From: Pseudomonas sp. C2B4
GTDB lineage: Bacteria > Pseudomonadota > Gammaproteobacteria > Pseudomonadales > Pseudomonadaceae
Length of the DNA stretch: 64,000 bases
Reading direction: 5' to 3'
Assembly: GCF_013359695.1 (NCBI RefSeq)
Contig: NZ_JABFMU010000034.1
Coordinates: 1-64,000 of the forward strand
Made by a program: the position numbers and the translations under genes. The stretch's first letter is position 1; each line of letters starts with the position of its first letter. A model generated the notes under the pieces. That model made no database searches and had not been told where the DNA came from. It worked only from the letters and a program-made list of their open reading frames with translations. This document shows, one piece after another, positions 24,121-32,810 of this stretch.

Positions 24121-24495
24121 TTAGTGCGAAGTGTTACGGGAGGTCAGCAAGCGCGCTGGTAAGAAGCGGGCCGGCACGGGGTAGCGCTTTTGGGTTTGAG
24201 TATCGAGCAGCCAGACCATGTAACGAAATGCGCTGCTTGCCGGATAAATACCCAGCCGAGCCACGCGCTTTGTGGTCATGCTTTCGAATTCGGTAACTGC
24301 CAGTTCGGCGATGCGCTGCACCAGGTGCTCAGGTACTTCGAGCACCTGGGCGAGGTAGCGTGTACAGTTTTCAATTAGCTGGTGGTCGCCGGACAGGTGC
24401 TGTCCATTTTGGCGGTACAGGTATGCCACGGCAGCCTGTTGCATGGCAGCCCGATAATCGCTGGCAGGGTTTTCGGTCAGAGTAATAGCGTTCAT
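24121..24495 (-). CDS. Phage hypothetical protein, 124 aa
   Basis: A mainly helical 124-residue protein (DYRAAMQQAAVAYLYRQNG, HLVQRIAELAVTEFES) with no recognised family. It overlaps the Ogr-like gene by ATGA, so the two are coupled. Early-region location suggests a regulatory or replication accessory role, but nothing in the sequence proves it. Confidence 0.75.
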   Translation of the reverse strand: MNAITLTENPASDYRAAMQQAAVAYLYRQNGQHLSGDHQLIENCTRYLAQVLEVPEHLVQRIAELAVTEFESMTTKRVARLGIYPASSAFRYMVWLLDTQTQKRYPVPARFLPARLLTSRNTSH

Positions 24496-24785
24496 GCGAG
24501 TGCAATCTCCATATCCAGTTGATCCAGCAAGTCGGGTTGATCGTCAGCGGACTTCATCGCCTGTCGGCGCAACGTTACAGGCGCTACCGGTAGCTTTACC
24601 GTTGGGTTGGGCATACCGCTGGGGCTCATTTCGTGGGTCATTTCGAACTCGGCACGCACGGACCAACCACACGCCTCGTTGACGCATTGCAGGTACGCCA
24701 CGCGTAGAAAGATGTGAGTGCCTTCGCTGGTGCGAATACGCATGCGGCCCATGCAATGGGGGCAGACAAGTTTGTAAGTGCTCAT
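24492..24785 (-). CDS. ogr: Ogr/Delta-type zinc-finger late activator
   Basis: A 97-residue protein with the Ogr/Delta zinc finger: CPHC...(long loop)...CVNEACGW (residues about 8-43) followed by the EFEMTHEMSPSGMPNP segment typical of the family. In P2 it activates the four late promoters by contacting RNA polymerase alpha. Candidate target dyads (TGT-N13-ACA) are seen before O, V and FI in this prophage. The start at 24785 follows GGGGA. The C-terminal 35 residues are acidic. Confidence 0.92.
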   Translation of the reverse strand: MSTYKLVCPHCMGRMRIRTSEGTHIFLRVAYLQCVNEACGWSVRAEFEMTHEMSPSGMPNPTVKLPVAPVTLRRQAMKSADDQPDLLDQLDMEIALA

Positions 24786-24874
24786 TTGGTTTTCCCCGCC
24801 GCCAAATGCGGCTTTCGGCCAGGGCCGAATAATTGATTGCACGTCGTGCGCCGATTACTTCCTACCTGCCCGAG

Positions 24875-25336
24875 TTATTCCCGGTGCAGGATGATGACTG
24901 CGGTGATTTCCTCGTGCCTTGCTGCCACATGGGCGCGGTGGGCGGCGAGTATTTGCTCTATCTCTTTCTCATTTATTGCGCCGTCCTTGAGGGCCTCTGC
25001 AAGGATGGTGTCGACTGCTCCGCGCTTGATTGCCGTGTTGACTGAGCGAGAGTAGAGGTCGAGGTTGTCCATTTTTTCTGGGTCTGCCAGTGGCACGAAT
25101 ACGCCGCCATACAAGTTGCATAGGAAGTCCGGAAGGTGCGAAGTGCCGGTCTCCTGCTCGAGAACTCGGATCTGCTCATCAGTGAGAGGGCGGCTACCGG
25201 CACTCTCATAAGCATGGTTATCAAACTTTTTTAGGGCCAAGCCCAGGCGAGCGGCAGCGCACTCACGACCACCTGGGTAGTCACAGATCACAGCACTTAC
25301 TACTTGGCGTCGGGTTTCTAGGACTGGGCGTTTCAT
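24875..25336 (-). CDS. CII/YmfL-like phage regulator
   Basis: A 153-residue protein of the YmfL/phage-CII-like family: MKRPVLETRRQVVSAVICDYPGGRECAAARLGLALKKFDNHAYE is a helix-turn-helix-containing N-terminus. It is followed by TDEQIRVLEQETGTSHLPDFLC and a helical C-terminus. It lies directly after the Cro-like gene and would help choose between lysis and lysogeny. Start ATG at 25336. Confidence 0.85.
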   Translation of the reverse strand: MKRPVLETRRQVVSAVICDYPGGRECAAARLGLALKKFDNHAYESAGSRPLTDEQIRVLEQETGTSHLPDFLCNLYGGVFVPLADPEKMDNLDLYSRSVNTAIKRGAVDTILAEALKDGAINEKEIEQILAAHRAHVAARHEEITAVIILHRE

Positions 25337-25365
25337 GCTCTGGTTTCCTGCTAAGTCGAGTGCCA

Positions 25366-25578
25366 TTACTGTTCAATCACGCCGTCTTTAATACCGAGGA
25401 GTACGGCTGCTCGATGCGCTTCTCCCCGCAGGCATTTCTTCTGTCCATTCAGAACCGCATAGACGGTTGATGCGCTTAGGTCATGCTGTGCGGCCCAGTC
25501 TTTTGCCGTTATTCCTTGGCGCGCAAGGCGTTCTCGGGCTTCTTGGCAGGCTTGCTCGGTTGGGTATGCGTTCGGCAT
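25366..25578 (-). CDS. Cro-like DNA-binding protein
   Basis: A 70-residue helix-turn-helix protein (ITAKDWAAQHDLSASTVYAVLNGQKKC) divergent from the repressor. Its position as first gene of the minus-strand early operon makes it the Cro analogue. Start ATG at 25578; a longer frame to 25644 would overlap the repressor start region. Confidence 0.85.
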   Translation of the reverse strand: MPNAYPTEQACQEARERLARQGITAKDWAAQHDLSASTVYAVLNGQKKCLRGEAHRAAVLLGIKDGVIEQ

Positions 25579-25662
25579 AGTCTCTAATCGTGTGATTTCG
25601 TGTGATGACAGGCGAAGTATTTCCCATGTATGTGTGCATGTCAATTCACTTTGGAGACATTT
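25579..25662. promoter_or_regulatory. Lysis-lysogeny switch region
   Basis: The 84-bp divergent region between cro-like and repressor genes. It carries two direct TCGTGTGAT repeats (25588-25596, 25598-25606) ten bp apart, i.e. one helical turn, and a related ATGTGTGCATGT stretch near the repressor start. These are candidate operators. Confidence 0.7.
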
Positions 25663-25992
25663 GTGGGAATTGGTGACCGCCTAAAAGAAGAACGAGAGCG
25701 CTTGGGGTTCAATCAGACCGAGTTTGCGGCGAACGCCGGCGCCTCTAAAAACAGTCAGTACAACTATGAGAAAGGCGAGCGAAGCCCCGATGCTGTTTAT
25801 TTGGCAGCGGTGGCTGAGCATGGAGTTGATGTCCTTTACGTGGTCACTGGCGAGCGAATACCAACGTCAGCGGACTGCATTACTGCTGATGAGACCGGGT
25901 TGCTTGGGTACTACAGGTCAATGCCTGAATCAGATCGACAAACGATGTTGCGGATGGCCTTTGCGCTTGCGAAGGCAGCGGATCCGACATAA
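25663..25992 (+). CDS. Phage repressor (XRE family)
   Basis: A 109-residue repressor. The XRE helix-turn-helix covers residues about 5-60 (LKEERERLGFNQTEFAANAG and ASKNSQYNYEKGERSP). A short C-terminal oligomerisation part ends in MPESDRQTMLRMAFALAKA. It lacks a LexA-type protease domain, as in P2-like C repressors. I chose the GTG at 25663, 7 bp after GGAGA; an ATG at 25630 would extend it by 11 residues. Downstream genes on the same strand are probably co-expressed in the lysogen. Confidence 0.88.
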   Translation: MGIGDRLKEERERLGFNQTEFAANAGASKNSQYNYEKGERSPDAVYLAAVAEHGVDVLYVVTGERIPTSADCITADETGLLGYYRSMPESDRQTMLRMAFALAKAADPT

Positions 25993-26076
25993 CAACTACC
26001 GAAACAAGGATTGTGGCGCGAGGCTGGTGGCTCGTGCTCAGTAATACTCGATCCTCAAATCAATAAGGAAATCAAA

Positions 26077-26718
26077 ATGGATCTTTTGAAAGGCAAGACA
26101 AACCAGGTATGGAGTTCACTGGGTTGCTCAAAGCATTCGATAGGTGGCTTGCTCCTCGCCGCGTTGATGCTTAACAGCACACAGACCCTGGCCCAAGATG
26201 GCCCTGCACACCCATTGCAGTTCAAATCTGTCGCCGAGATGATTGAGGATCGCGGTGACTACGCCGAAGAAAACGGCACCTTCAAGTTGGTAAGTGCAAA
26301 ACCGCTAAAAATCCAACTCGCGCCCACAGTAGTTCCGGGAGACCTTCCTGAAAACGTGCAGCGTGAGCTGCGCCGTGCAGCGCTTTACGGGGTGTATCGA
26401 ACGTTTACACACACCAACGCTGATGCTGTCGTGGTGACCGTCGTACCTCGGGAGGTAACCTTCAATCCCGTCACTACCAAGTTTTTGAAGGCCCCTAATC
26501 TTAAGGTCAGTGTCACTAGGGCTCAGGCGATGACGGCTGCCGGAGTGTTTGTGAAGGCGAATTCGGCCTCCGATCTGGTCGTTCCGGAAGCCGCAGGTGA
26601 TTCGCAGATGGATGAATGGACTCCTGCGTTTCAGAATCTCTACTTCAAGGATGCAGGGCAATTGCAGTTGCTTAAGGCAATCGAAACCGCCGGAGGGGAT
26701 CTTGTAAATAACGGTTGA
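26077..26718 (+). CDS. Exported protein co-transcribed with the repressor
   Basis: A 213-residue protein with an N-terminal signal (IGGLLLAALMLNSTQTLAQ, cleavage near residue 40) and a mature region not matched to a family (LQFKSVAEMIEDRGDYAEENGTF...). The ATG follows AAGGAA. It starts 84 bp downstream of the repressor stop, on the same strand and with no terminator between. It should be made in the lysogen and placed in the periplasm or outside. I regard it as a lysogenic-conversion candidate; what it does is unknown. Confidence 0.82.
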   Translation: MDLLKGKTNQVWSSLGCSKHSIGGLLLAALMLNSTQTLAQDGPAHPLQFKSVAEMIEDRGDYAEENGTFKLVSAKPLKIQLAPTVVPGDLPENVQRELRRAALYGVYRTFTHTNADAVVVTVVPREVTFNPVTTKFLKAPNLKVSVTRAQAMTAAGVFVKANSASDLVVPEAAGDSQMDEWTPAFQNLYFKDAGQLQLLKAIETAGGDLVNNG

Positions 26719-26869
26719 GGTTTTGACGGTTGGGAAAGATCAAGCCTCAATCTTTAGTCGAAAGGGCTGGTGGCACGCTCTAACGTGCAGAGAATCGGCT
26801 GTTCCCCGGGGGACCTGGACGGTGCCATGTTGGCACCGGGCTCCCGTTGCGTGTGAATGGAGTTATCGC

Positions 26870-27034
26870 ATGTTGGAGAACAGCAGTGTGTTGGAAACCG
26901 AAGCGCCAGTTGTTGATCCTCGCTGTCTGAACGATCAGGAGCTTAGGTTGCTAGCAATGTTCAGGCGGATCAATAACCAGAAACAGAAGGACATCCTGCG
27001 GGTGTTGGAGGCGTTTGGGCAGCTACCCGACTAA
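26870..27034 (+). CDS. Small phage protein, 54 aa
   Basis: A 54-residue acidic protein with a C-terminal helix pair (LNDQELRLLAMFRRINNQKQKDILRVLEAFGQ). That segment resembles the C-terminal tail of XRE-type phage repressors, including the repressor at 25663. The ATG is 7 bp after GGAG. A hairpin (GGTGCC-ATGTT-GGCACC, 26821-26837) lies in its leader. It is the last gene before a terminator. Confidence 0.72.
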   Translation: MLENSSVLETEAPVVDPRCLNDQELRLLAMFRRINNQKQKDILRVLEAFGQLPD

Positions 27035-27106
27035 GTAGCAAAAAACCAGACAGGTGCCGTAATGTTGTCCGCTTAAGCATTTGAGGCCAACCTGGGCTTA
27101 CTCGAC

Positions 27107-27141
27107 AATCCGATGTCAGACTTCTGGCATCGGATTTTTTA
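27107..27141 (+). terminator. Terminator of the repressor transcript
   Basis: AATCCGATG...CATCGGATT with an inner CAGA/TCTG pairing is followed by TTTTT. It separates the rightward lysogenic transcript from the end of the leftward late tail operon (gene D). Confidence 0.9.
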
Positions 27142-27193
27142 TGACTGTGCAACAGGACCTGCTCGCCCTGTTTGCAGATCGGTAGTACTTCGT

Positions 27194-28453
27194 TCAGGCA
27201 GAAAGTTTTTTCATTTCTCTATCCACCGCCCGCTTTGCTGTTTTCTCACTGGCGTACAACCACCGCAGCCGTTTTGGTTTTGTCTGATCGCCAGCGGTCA
27301 CGGTCTTTTCCGCTCCAGCTTTCTCGTCTCGATAGTGGGCAATGATTCCGGTGTACGCACCTGCACTTTCCTCGGCCAGGACCTCCACCGTGTCCTCCGG
27401 CAGTTTGCTTTCCAGATCGAGGCTCATGGTGTAGCCGCTGTCGGCGCTGAGGCTGTGCTGCACGTTGCCCCCGTACCAGATGATTTCATCAATCTCGGCC
27501 TTCACGCCCTGGAGCGTGTAGGTCAGCTCCGGGATCAGGTCCGGTCGACCTCGAGCAAGGGTGTAGCTCAGGGTGGCGCTGCCGCGTTGCAGGCGATTGA
27601 ACTCAGCTCGAGCAGCACGCAGGGCGGACTGCTGATCGCTGTAGGTATGGCGTAGGTCCTTGAGGTTCTCCCCGCCGCCGGCAATGGCTTCCTGCTTCTT
27701 GGCGCTGTTCACGTCGTAGTAATAGGCACGCACACCGTCATAGCTGTCGCGATCGGCTTGCAGGTACCGGTGCTGGTCGCCATCGACGCGGGTCAGGGTG
27801 ATATGGGGCAGTGCCTTGCCGCTGGCCGTCTTGCCACCGCCAGCCGGCATGCACAGTAGGCATCCCGCTTTAACGGTCGCCACGGCATCGAACTCTTCGC
27901 CCAGACGACTGATCAGGTTGGCATCCGATTCATTGGCCTGATCAAGCTGCAGAATCGGCAGATCGCCCAGGGCTTCGGCGATCGTCGCCTTGAGGCCGTT
28001 GCCGCTCGCAATCGCGCCAAGCACCTTGGCCAGTGTCGTGTTGCTCCAGCTGCGTTCGCGTTTGGTCTTCAGGCCTTTGCGCAGATCCGCCGATCGCGCG
28101 CGAATGCTGAGTACGTCGGGTGCGCCGCTGTGTTCGGTTTCGTCGACGGTGTAGGTGCCTTTGTCGACCAGGCCGGTATCACTCCAGCCCAGCCACAGCC
28201 GCAAGATGGCGCCCTTGGGTGGAATGGACAGCAGCCCATCGTGGTCGCTGAGCGTAATGCTGAGCTGATCAGCCTCAATGCCGCGATTGTCTGTCAGCTC
28301 CAGGCTCATCAGTCGCGGACTGATCAACTGCGCGAGGTCGTTGCCGTCGACGGTCAGGCGAAACGCCGGTACCGGATAGGTGACATCGCGGCGACTCTGT
28401 TCCAGTGTGCTGTTGACGTAGCCCGTCACACGGGCAATCGCAGTATCGATCAC
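27194..28453 (-). CDS. D: Tail protein D (late control protein)
   Basis: A 419-residue P2 gpD homologue (phage late control D / VgrG-like hub family). The early FRLTVDGNDLAQLISPRLMSLELTDNRGIEADQLSITLSD block and the repeated beta elements of the hub are clear. It forms the central tail hub contacting tube and spike. It is the last gene of the FI-D operon and overlaps U by ATGA. Confidence 0.93.
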   Translation of the reverse strand: MIDTAIARVTGYVNSTLEQSRRDVTYPVPAFRLTVDGNDLAQLISPRLMSLELTDNRGIEADQLSITLSDHDGLLSIPPKGAILRLWLGWSDTGLVDKGTYTVDETEHSGAPDVLSIRARSADLRKGLKTKRERSWSNTTLAKVLGAIASGNGLKATIAEALGDLPILQLDQANESDANLISRLGEEFDAVATVKAGCLLCMPAGGGKTASGKALPHITLTRVDGDQHRYLQADRDSYDGVRAYYYDVNSAKKQEAIAGGGENLKDLRHTYSDQQSALRAARAEFNRLQRGSATLSYTLARGRPDLIPELTYTLQGVKAEIDEIIWYGGNVQHSLSADSGYTMSLDLESKLPEDTVEVLAEESAGAYTGIIAHYRDEKAGAEKTVTAGDQTKPKRLRWLYASEKTAKRAVDREMKKLSA

Positions 28454-28890
28454 AGCAGCCCCCTCAGAATGTTCACCCCGGCGCCGGTGCTCGCACCGAG
28501 CAGATCTACACGACCATCGTCGACGCGCTTCAGGCTCAGGTTGAATTCAATCCGCCGCGCGGCACCGTTAGGAAAGAAGATGGTCCTGGTTTCCGTCAGG
28601 TTGTCGATCACCCAGAGTCCGCATAACCGGCCGGTGCCTTCGACCATGGGCCAGGCCTTGCCGGTGTCAGCCATCTGGCGCAACGCATCCAGGCTCAAGA
28701 CGGTACCGGCCAACTCCGGAAAGATGATGCCGGGGAGGGTGACGGCATCCTCCCCCCGGCCCAGAAACTGACGGGCTGGATTGGCGCCGATGCGGTTGCT
28801 GCCAGGGTGGCGCCATTCCGTCTGGCGCTGCATCTCCTGATAGGCAGCCGTGTGCAGGCTAAAAACGAACATGCCGAGGGCGAGCATCAT
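28450..28890 (-). CDS. U: Tail protein U
   Basis: A 146-residue P2 gpU homologue (tail terminator/completion): MLALGMFVFSLHTAAYQEMQRQTEWRH is a typical start, with RKIEF-like strand RRIEFNLSLKRVD near the end. It begins 5 bp after the tape measure gene. Confidence 0.92.
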   Translation of the reverse strand: MMLALGMFVFSLHTAAYQEMQRQTEWRHPGSNRIGANPARQFLGRGEDAVTLPGIIFPELAGTVLSLDALRQMADTGKAWPMVEGTGRLCGLWVIDNLTETRTIFFPNGAARRIEFNLSLKRVDDGRVDLLGASTGAGVNILRGLL

Positions 28891-28895
28891 GCGGG

Positions 28896-31724
28896 TTACT
28901 CCTGGTCGGACAGTTGGCTGCGCTTGCGGGCGGACTTTTCCCGATCGATACGGGTCAGCTCTGCACGCACGGCACGGGCAATGGCCTGGTCATCCATGCC
29001 TGGGGTGGGGTGAATGTTGATTTCGTAGTGGTCGTGACTGTCGTAGGTCACGGCGGCCTGTGGTGCGACGGGGGCGCGGTTGTCGATCTCAATACCTGGG
29101 GTTGCAGCCGTGCCCATGGCCATGACGGGTGCCGCGATGCTGCCCAATGCCAGGGCACCGGCGGCCGTGAACTGTTTGCCGAGGGTGGCTAACGACGCCA
29201 GAACGCCAGAGTCGGCGCCACTGGTTTCGCTTGCGGGCGGTTGCGCAACGGCTTGAGCAGCCCTGACAGGTTGAGCCACACCGGCAGCCTCGGCCGGGGT
29301 CCGTTGCTCTCCCATCGAGGATGGACCCGCGATCGCATTCATCACGAACGAACCCGCGCTGGTGAGCTGCTTGCTGATCTGCGCGACGGCATCCAGCGGT
29401 CCTTGTTCACCGGATTGTAAGCCTTGGGTCAGTCCCGCCATGGTGAAGCCGCCCAGTTCGGCGAAGACCCGCGATGGGCTGTGGATGCCGAGTTTTTCCT
29501 TGAACCAGTCGATGGTCGAGCCGCCGATCGAGGTGATGGCCTCCTTGATCTGTCCGGCGCCGGCCATCAACCCGTTGACCAGGCCGTTGACGATCATGTT
29601 GCCGAACTCGGTGAAGCGCGTCGGCAGATCCACACCCAGGTAGCTCAGCACTCCAGCAAAGGCCTGGTAGATCAGCCCAATCGGACTGAAGTTGGCCAAG
29701 GTGGTGAGAATGCCACCGATGCCGCCGCTGAAGCCTGCCTTGATCTCGGTCCAGGCGTTGGCGAAGTACAGCTTCACCTGGTCCCAGTTCTGATAGATGA
29801 GATAGCCGGCACCGGCAAGTACCGCCACGACGGCGGCGATGGCCAGCGCTACCGGGTTGGCTGCCAATCCCCACAGGGCGAGGCTGACAGCGCGGATCGC
29901 TGTTACCAGTCCACCGCTGAAGGCTACGGCCAGCACTCTCAGCAGGCCCAGCAGTGTGGGGATTTTCAGCCCTATCATGGACAGTGCGAAGCGCACGGCG
30001 AGGAAAGGGCCAAGCACGCCGGCAATACCGAGTGCGACGACACCGAAACCAGCAGAAAGGGCTGCAATCCCGGCCGCGACTTTCAACAGGCTGGCGACCA
30101 GAGTGGGGTTTTGAGTGGCCCAGGTATTCACCCGCTCAATGATGCGGTTAAAACCGTCGACCAGCTCGATGAGGGTCGGTCGCAGCGTTTCGCCCAGGGC
30201 GCTGCTGAGGTTGAACATTCGGTTTTGTGCCATCTGCCAACGGGCTGACAGGGCTTCACTGCGGATGTCGCCCTCTCGTTGCATCGATCCGCTGCCCTTG
30301 GTGCTGTTCACCAGCTCGAGCTGGCGACGGTATTCGCCGATGTTGGCGGCGAGCTTTGCGGCGTCGTCGCCGTATTCCTTGCCGAACAGCTGAGTCATAA
30401 CGCCAAGTTGGTCGGCCTTGGGTAACTTGCTCACTGCATCCAGCACTTTCTGGATGGTGCCGGTCGCATCCTTGGCCATGCCTTCTTGCACGGCTTTCGC
30501 CTCAAGCCCAACTGCCGCCAGTCCTTGTTGAAACCGCTTCGGCTGCTGCGTCGCAATCGCCAGTTCACGGATCATGGCGTTGGTGGCCGTGCCCGCGACT
30601 TCCGCCGAAGCACCCAGGGTTAGGAAGGTGGAGCCCAACGCCGCCGCATCCTTGAACGACATGCCCACCGAGGCCGTGATACCGGCGGTGCGTTGCATTA
30701 CTTCAATGATGTCGGACCCTTTGGACATGGCGTTGTCGTCAAGGAAGTTGATGGCGTCACCGAGCTGGCTGACGTTCTTGATCGGCAGTTTGTAGAGCTG
30801 GGCTATACGCGCCAGGCTCTCACCGACCTGATCGGCGGGCAATTCGAAAGCCGTGGCAGCCGTGGCCGCGACGCGGGCGAACTCGAGCAAGTTGTCCTTG
30901 CCCTGAATGCCCATCCGCGCACCGCCCTCAACGAGCGAAGCGATGTCGGTGGTGGCCATGGGAATGCTTTCTCCCATCTTCTTGATGGCAGCGCCCATGT
31001 CGTAATAGGTCTGGGTGAGTTTGCCGTTGTCGTCCCTGGCACCGTCGACCTGCTTGGCGACGCCGGCCATGGCGTCTTCGAAGCTTGAATAGTTTTTCAC
31101 CATCGCAAGAATCGGCAGCCCAGCGGCAGCACCAGTGGCGACAGAACTGGCGCCCGCCGTTGCGGTGACTCCCACCATCTCTCGATTCTTGGCGAAGTTG
31201 CTGCGCAGCTTCGCTGCTCGGGCTTGTCGCGCATTCAAGGCGGCCAGGCGCTGGTTTTGCGTGTTGATGCTGGCCGTGGTTGCGCTGATCTGCTCGCGCA
31301 GCTGGCGTTCCTGGCCGCTGAGGGATTTTGTGCTGATACCAGCGTCTTGGAGCCGGGTCCGCAAGCCCTGGAGCTTTTCGCTTTGTTGCTGATGGGCTTG
31401 TTTCAGGGCCTGGGCTTCACGTACCGCCGTGCGGAATTCCTTGGCCATCGCTTTGGTCGGGACGCCAGTGCTCGCGAATTGCTGACTGAGCCCTTTGACC
31501 TTGGCTTGCGCGGCCGCCAGTGCTTGGCCGGTTTCTTCAGCCGCTGCCCGCTGAGTGCGCCAAGCACTGATGTCACTCTGTTGGGTGTTGAGCTCTTTCA
31601 GCCGATCGCGAGCGGCCTTCAGCGCGCGGGCAGTTTCGAGGCTGCCCTGGCTGATTTGCCGCAGCGGCGCGGAGGCCTTGTCGATGGCATTGAGCAATAC
31701 CTGAAGTCGTAGATCATTGGCCAT
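28896..31724 (-). CDS. T: Tail tape measure protein T
   Basis: A 942-residue tape measure protein. The N-terminal 150 residues are coiled coil (SLETARALKAARDRLKELNTQ), followed by a TP901-type domain (GVAKQVDGARDDNGKLTQTYYDMGAAIKKM), hydrophobic segments near residues 540-640, and a Gly/Ala-rich C-terminal part. Length sets the tail length; P2 gpT is about 815 residues, so this tail should be somewhat longer. It overlaps the E' frame by 11 bp. Confidence 0.94.
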   Translation of the reverse strand: MANDLRLQVLLNAIDKASAPLRQISQGSLETARALKAARDRLKELNTQQSDISAWRTQRAAAEETGQALAAAQAKVKGLSQQFASTGVPTKAMAKEFRTAVREAQALKQAHQQQSEKLQGLRTRLQDAGISTKSLSGQERQLREQISATTASINTQNQRLAALNARQARAAKLRSNFAKNREMVGVTATAGASSVATGAAAGLPILAMVKNYSSFEDAMAGVAKQVDGARDDNGKLTQTYYDMGAAIKKMGESIPMATTDIASLVEGGARMGIQGKDNLLEFARVAATAATAFELPADQVGESLARIAQLYKLPIKNVSQLGDAINFLDDNAMSKGSDIIEVMQRTAGITASVGMSFKDAAALGSTFLTLGASAEVAGTATNAMIRELAIATQQPKRFQQGLAAVGLEAKAVQEGMAKDATGTIQKVLDAVSKLPKADQLGVMTQLFGKEYGDDAAKLAANIGEYRRQLELVNSTKGSGSMQREGDIRSEALSARWQMAQNRMFNLSSALGETLRPTLIELVDGFNRIIERVNTWATQNPTLVASLLKVAAGIAALSAGFGVVALGIAGVLGPFLAVRFALSMIGLKIPTLLGLLRVLAVAFSGGLVTAIRAVSLALWGLAANPVALAIAAVVAVLAGAGYLIYQNWDQVKLYFANAWTEIKAGFSGGIGGILTTLANFSPIGLIYQAFAGVLSYLGVDLPTRFTEFGNMIVNGLVNGLMAGAGQIKEAITSIGGSTIDWFKEKLGIHSPSRVFAELGGFTMAGLTQGLQSGEQGPLDAVAQISKQLTSAGSFVMNAIAGPSSMGEQRTPAEAAGVAQPVRAAQAVAQPPASETSGADSGVLASLATLGKQFTAAGALALGSIAAPVMAMGTAATPGIEIDNRAPVAPQAAVTYDSHDHYEINIHPTPGMDDQAIARAVRAELTRIDREKSARKRSQLSDQE

Positions 31725-31833
31725 CGGCGCTACTCCTAACCCGCGCCCTCTCGCGCCAGTCCATCAGTTCCTGCAGGCCCAGCCGATCCATGTCGGCTGG
31801 CGCCCAGTGAAAGACCACGGCCAGATCGGCCAT
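31714..31833 (-). CDS. E': Tail protein E' (GpE frame, reached by frameshift)
   Basis: A 39-residue frame (MADLAVVFHWAPADMDRLGLQELMDWRERAR...) matching the GpE family of P2-like phages. It overlaps the tape-measure start and lies in the -1 frame relative to gene E. The slippery heptamer T TTT TTG in E feeds this frame with no stop in between. The product expected is an E-E' fusion of 158 residues; free E' from its own ATG is possible but not needed. Confidence 0.9.
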   Translation of the reverse strand: MADLAVVFHWAPADMDRLGLQELMDWRERARVRSSADGQ

Positions 31834-31841
31834 GGCGTCCT

Positions 31842-32189
31842 CTACGCAACGAGGGATGCATCCGTCTTCGCCTGCTTCTGCAGCAAAAAACCGACGACCT
31901 TGCCGCCGATGGCCAGCAGGTCGGCAGGGTCCATGCCGGCAGCTTCGGGGGCGGTGATGCCAGGCGAGCTGATGCGCGGGATGACCTTGATCAGGCTGGC
32001 CACGTCGAGGTTCAGCAGCTCGGCCAGGTGAATGCCACGCAGCTCGCCCGCGCAGGGTTTGCGCAGGGTGACAGTGTCGATCAGCTGCTTGCCGCGTTGG
32101 ATTGGGGTATCGAGCTGAACGGTGTTTTCGTCGTGCTTGTTCTCTTCAGGCGCGGTAACAACGGAATCAGCGGTTTCAGGTGTGGACAT
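31842..32189 (-). CDS. E: Tail assembly chaperone E
   Basis: A 115-residue P2 gpE homologue: DTVTLRKPCAGELRGIHLAELLNLD is the family core. It chaperones the tape measure protein during tail assembly, together with the frameshifted E-E' form. The slippery site lies at codons 101-102. Good GGAG ribosome site 8 bp upstream. Confidence 0.92.
   Translation of the reverse strand: MSTPETADSVVTAPEENKHDENTVQLDTPIQRGKQLIDTVTLRKPCAGELRGIHLAELLNLDVASLIKVIPRISSPGITAPEAAGMDPADLLAIGGKVVGFLLQKQAKTDASLVA
31884..31890 (-). promoter_or_regulatory. -1 ribosomal frameshift site in gene E
   Basis: On the minus strand the bases T TTT TTG fall in the zero frame as ..T TTT TTG (codons 101-102). A -1 slip continues through 17 open codons into E'. 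The same heptamer is used in P2 gene E. Confidence 0.9.
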
Positions 32190-32237
32190 GGTTTTCTCCA
32201 GGAGGTGGGGGGCGCCCTCGATCGAGGGCCATTCGAA

Positions 32238-32753
32238 TTAGATGCCCAGGGCTTTTCGCTGGCCTTCGAGCATGTCGACGCCGTCGACCATCTCGACGAA
32301 GTTGAGCAAGTCGATCTCGATGATGACTTCACCGTCGACGATCAGTTTGTAGTAGCTGCAGGTGGTGGTCATGGCGTGCTCGGTGTCTTCACCCGGCTGG
32401 GCATCGCCCATTTCGATGGTCTCGTGACGACCACGGACCACGACTTCCACGCTGCTCATTTCTTCGGTGTCGTCCTGCTGGAAAGCACCGGTAAAGCGCA
32501 GCAGCACGCCGGACGCTTTGACCATGCCGAACTGGCGCAACGAGACTAGATCAAGCCCGCCGGTTTTCCATTCCAGCTGAATACCGTCGTCGGAGAAGCC
32601 CAGATCTGCCTTGACCGGGCCGTTCATACCGCCACCGCGATAGGCCTCCATCTTGCGACCGAGGGCGGGCAAGGTGACTGACTTGGCGACGGCCAGGTAG
32701 CTACTGCCGTCGTTGAAAAGGTTCATGTTCTTGAGTTTGCGGGGCAGGGCCAT
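32238..32753 (-). CDS. FII: Major tail tube protein FII
   Basis: A 171-residue P2 FII homologue (MALPRKLKNMNLFNDGSSYLAVAKSVTLPAL...; YYKLIVDGEVIIEIDLLNFVEMVDGVD). It forms the inner tail tube. It sits 57 bp after the sheath gene with GGAGAA before the ATG. Confidence 0.94.
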   Translation of the reverse strand: MALPRKLKNMNLFNDGSSYLAVAKSVTLPALGRKMEAYRGGGMNGPVKADLGFSDDGIQLEWKTGGLDLVSLRQFGMVKASGVLLRFTGAFQQDDTEEMSSVEVVVRGRHETIEMGDAQPGEDTEHAMTTTCSYYKLIVDGEVIIEIDLLNFVEMVDGVDMLEGQRKALGI

Positions 32754-32810
32754 GGCGGTGTTCTCCGGTCGGCTGGCGCAGGGTTTCCTCCCCGTGAGGG
32801 GAGGCCCGGG

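Noticed and set aside
24562..24579. TGT-N12-ACA match inside the ogr-like gene
   Set aside because: It fits the P2 consensus spacing but lies within coding sequence with no late gene downstream; likely chance.
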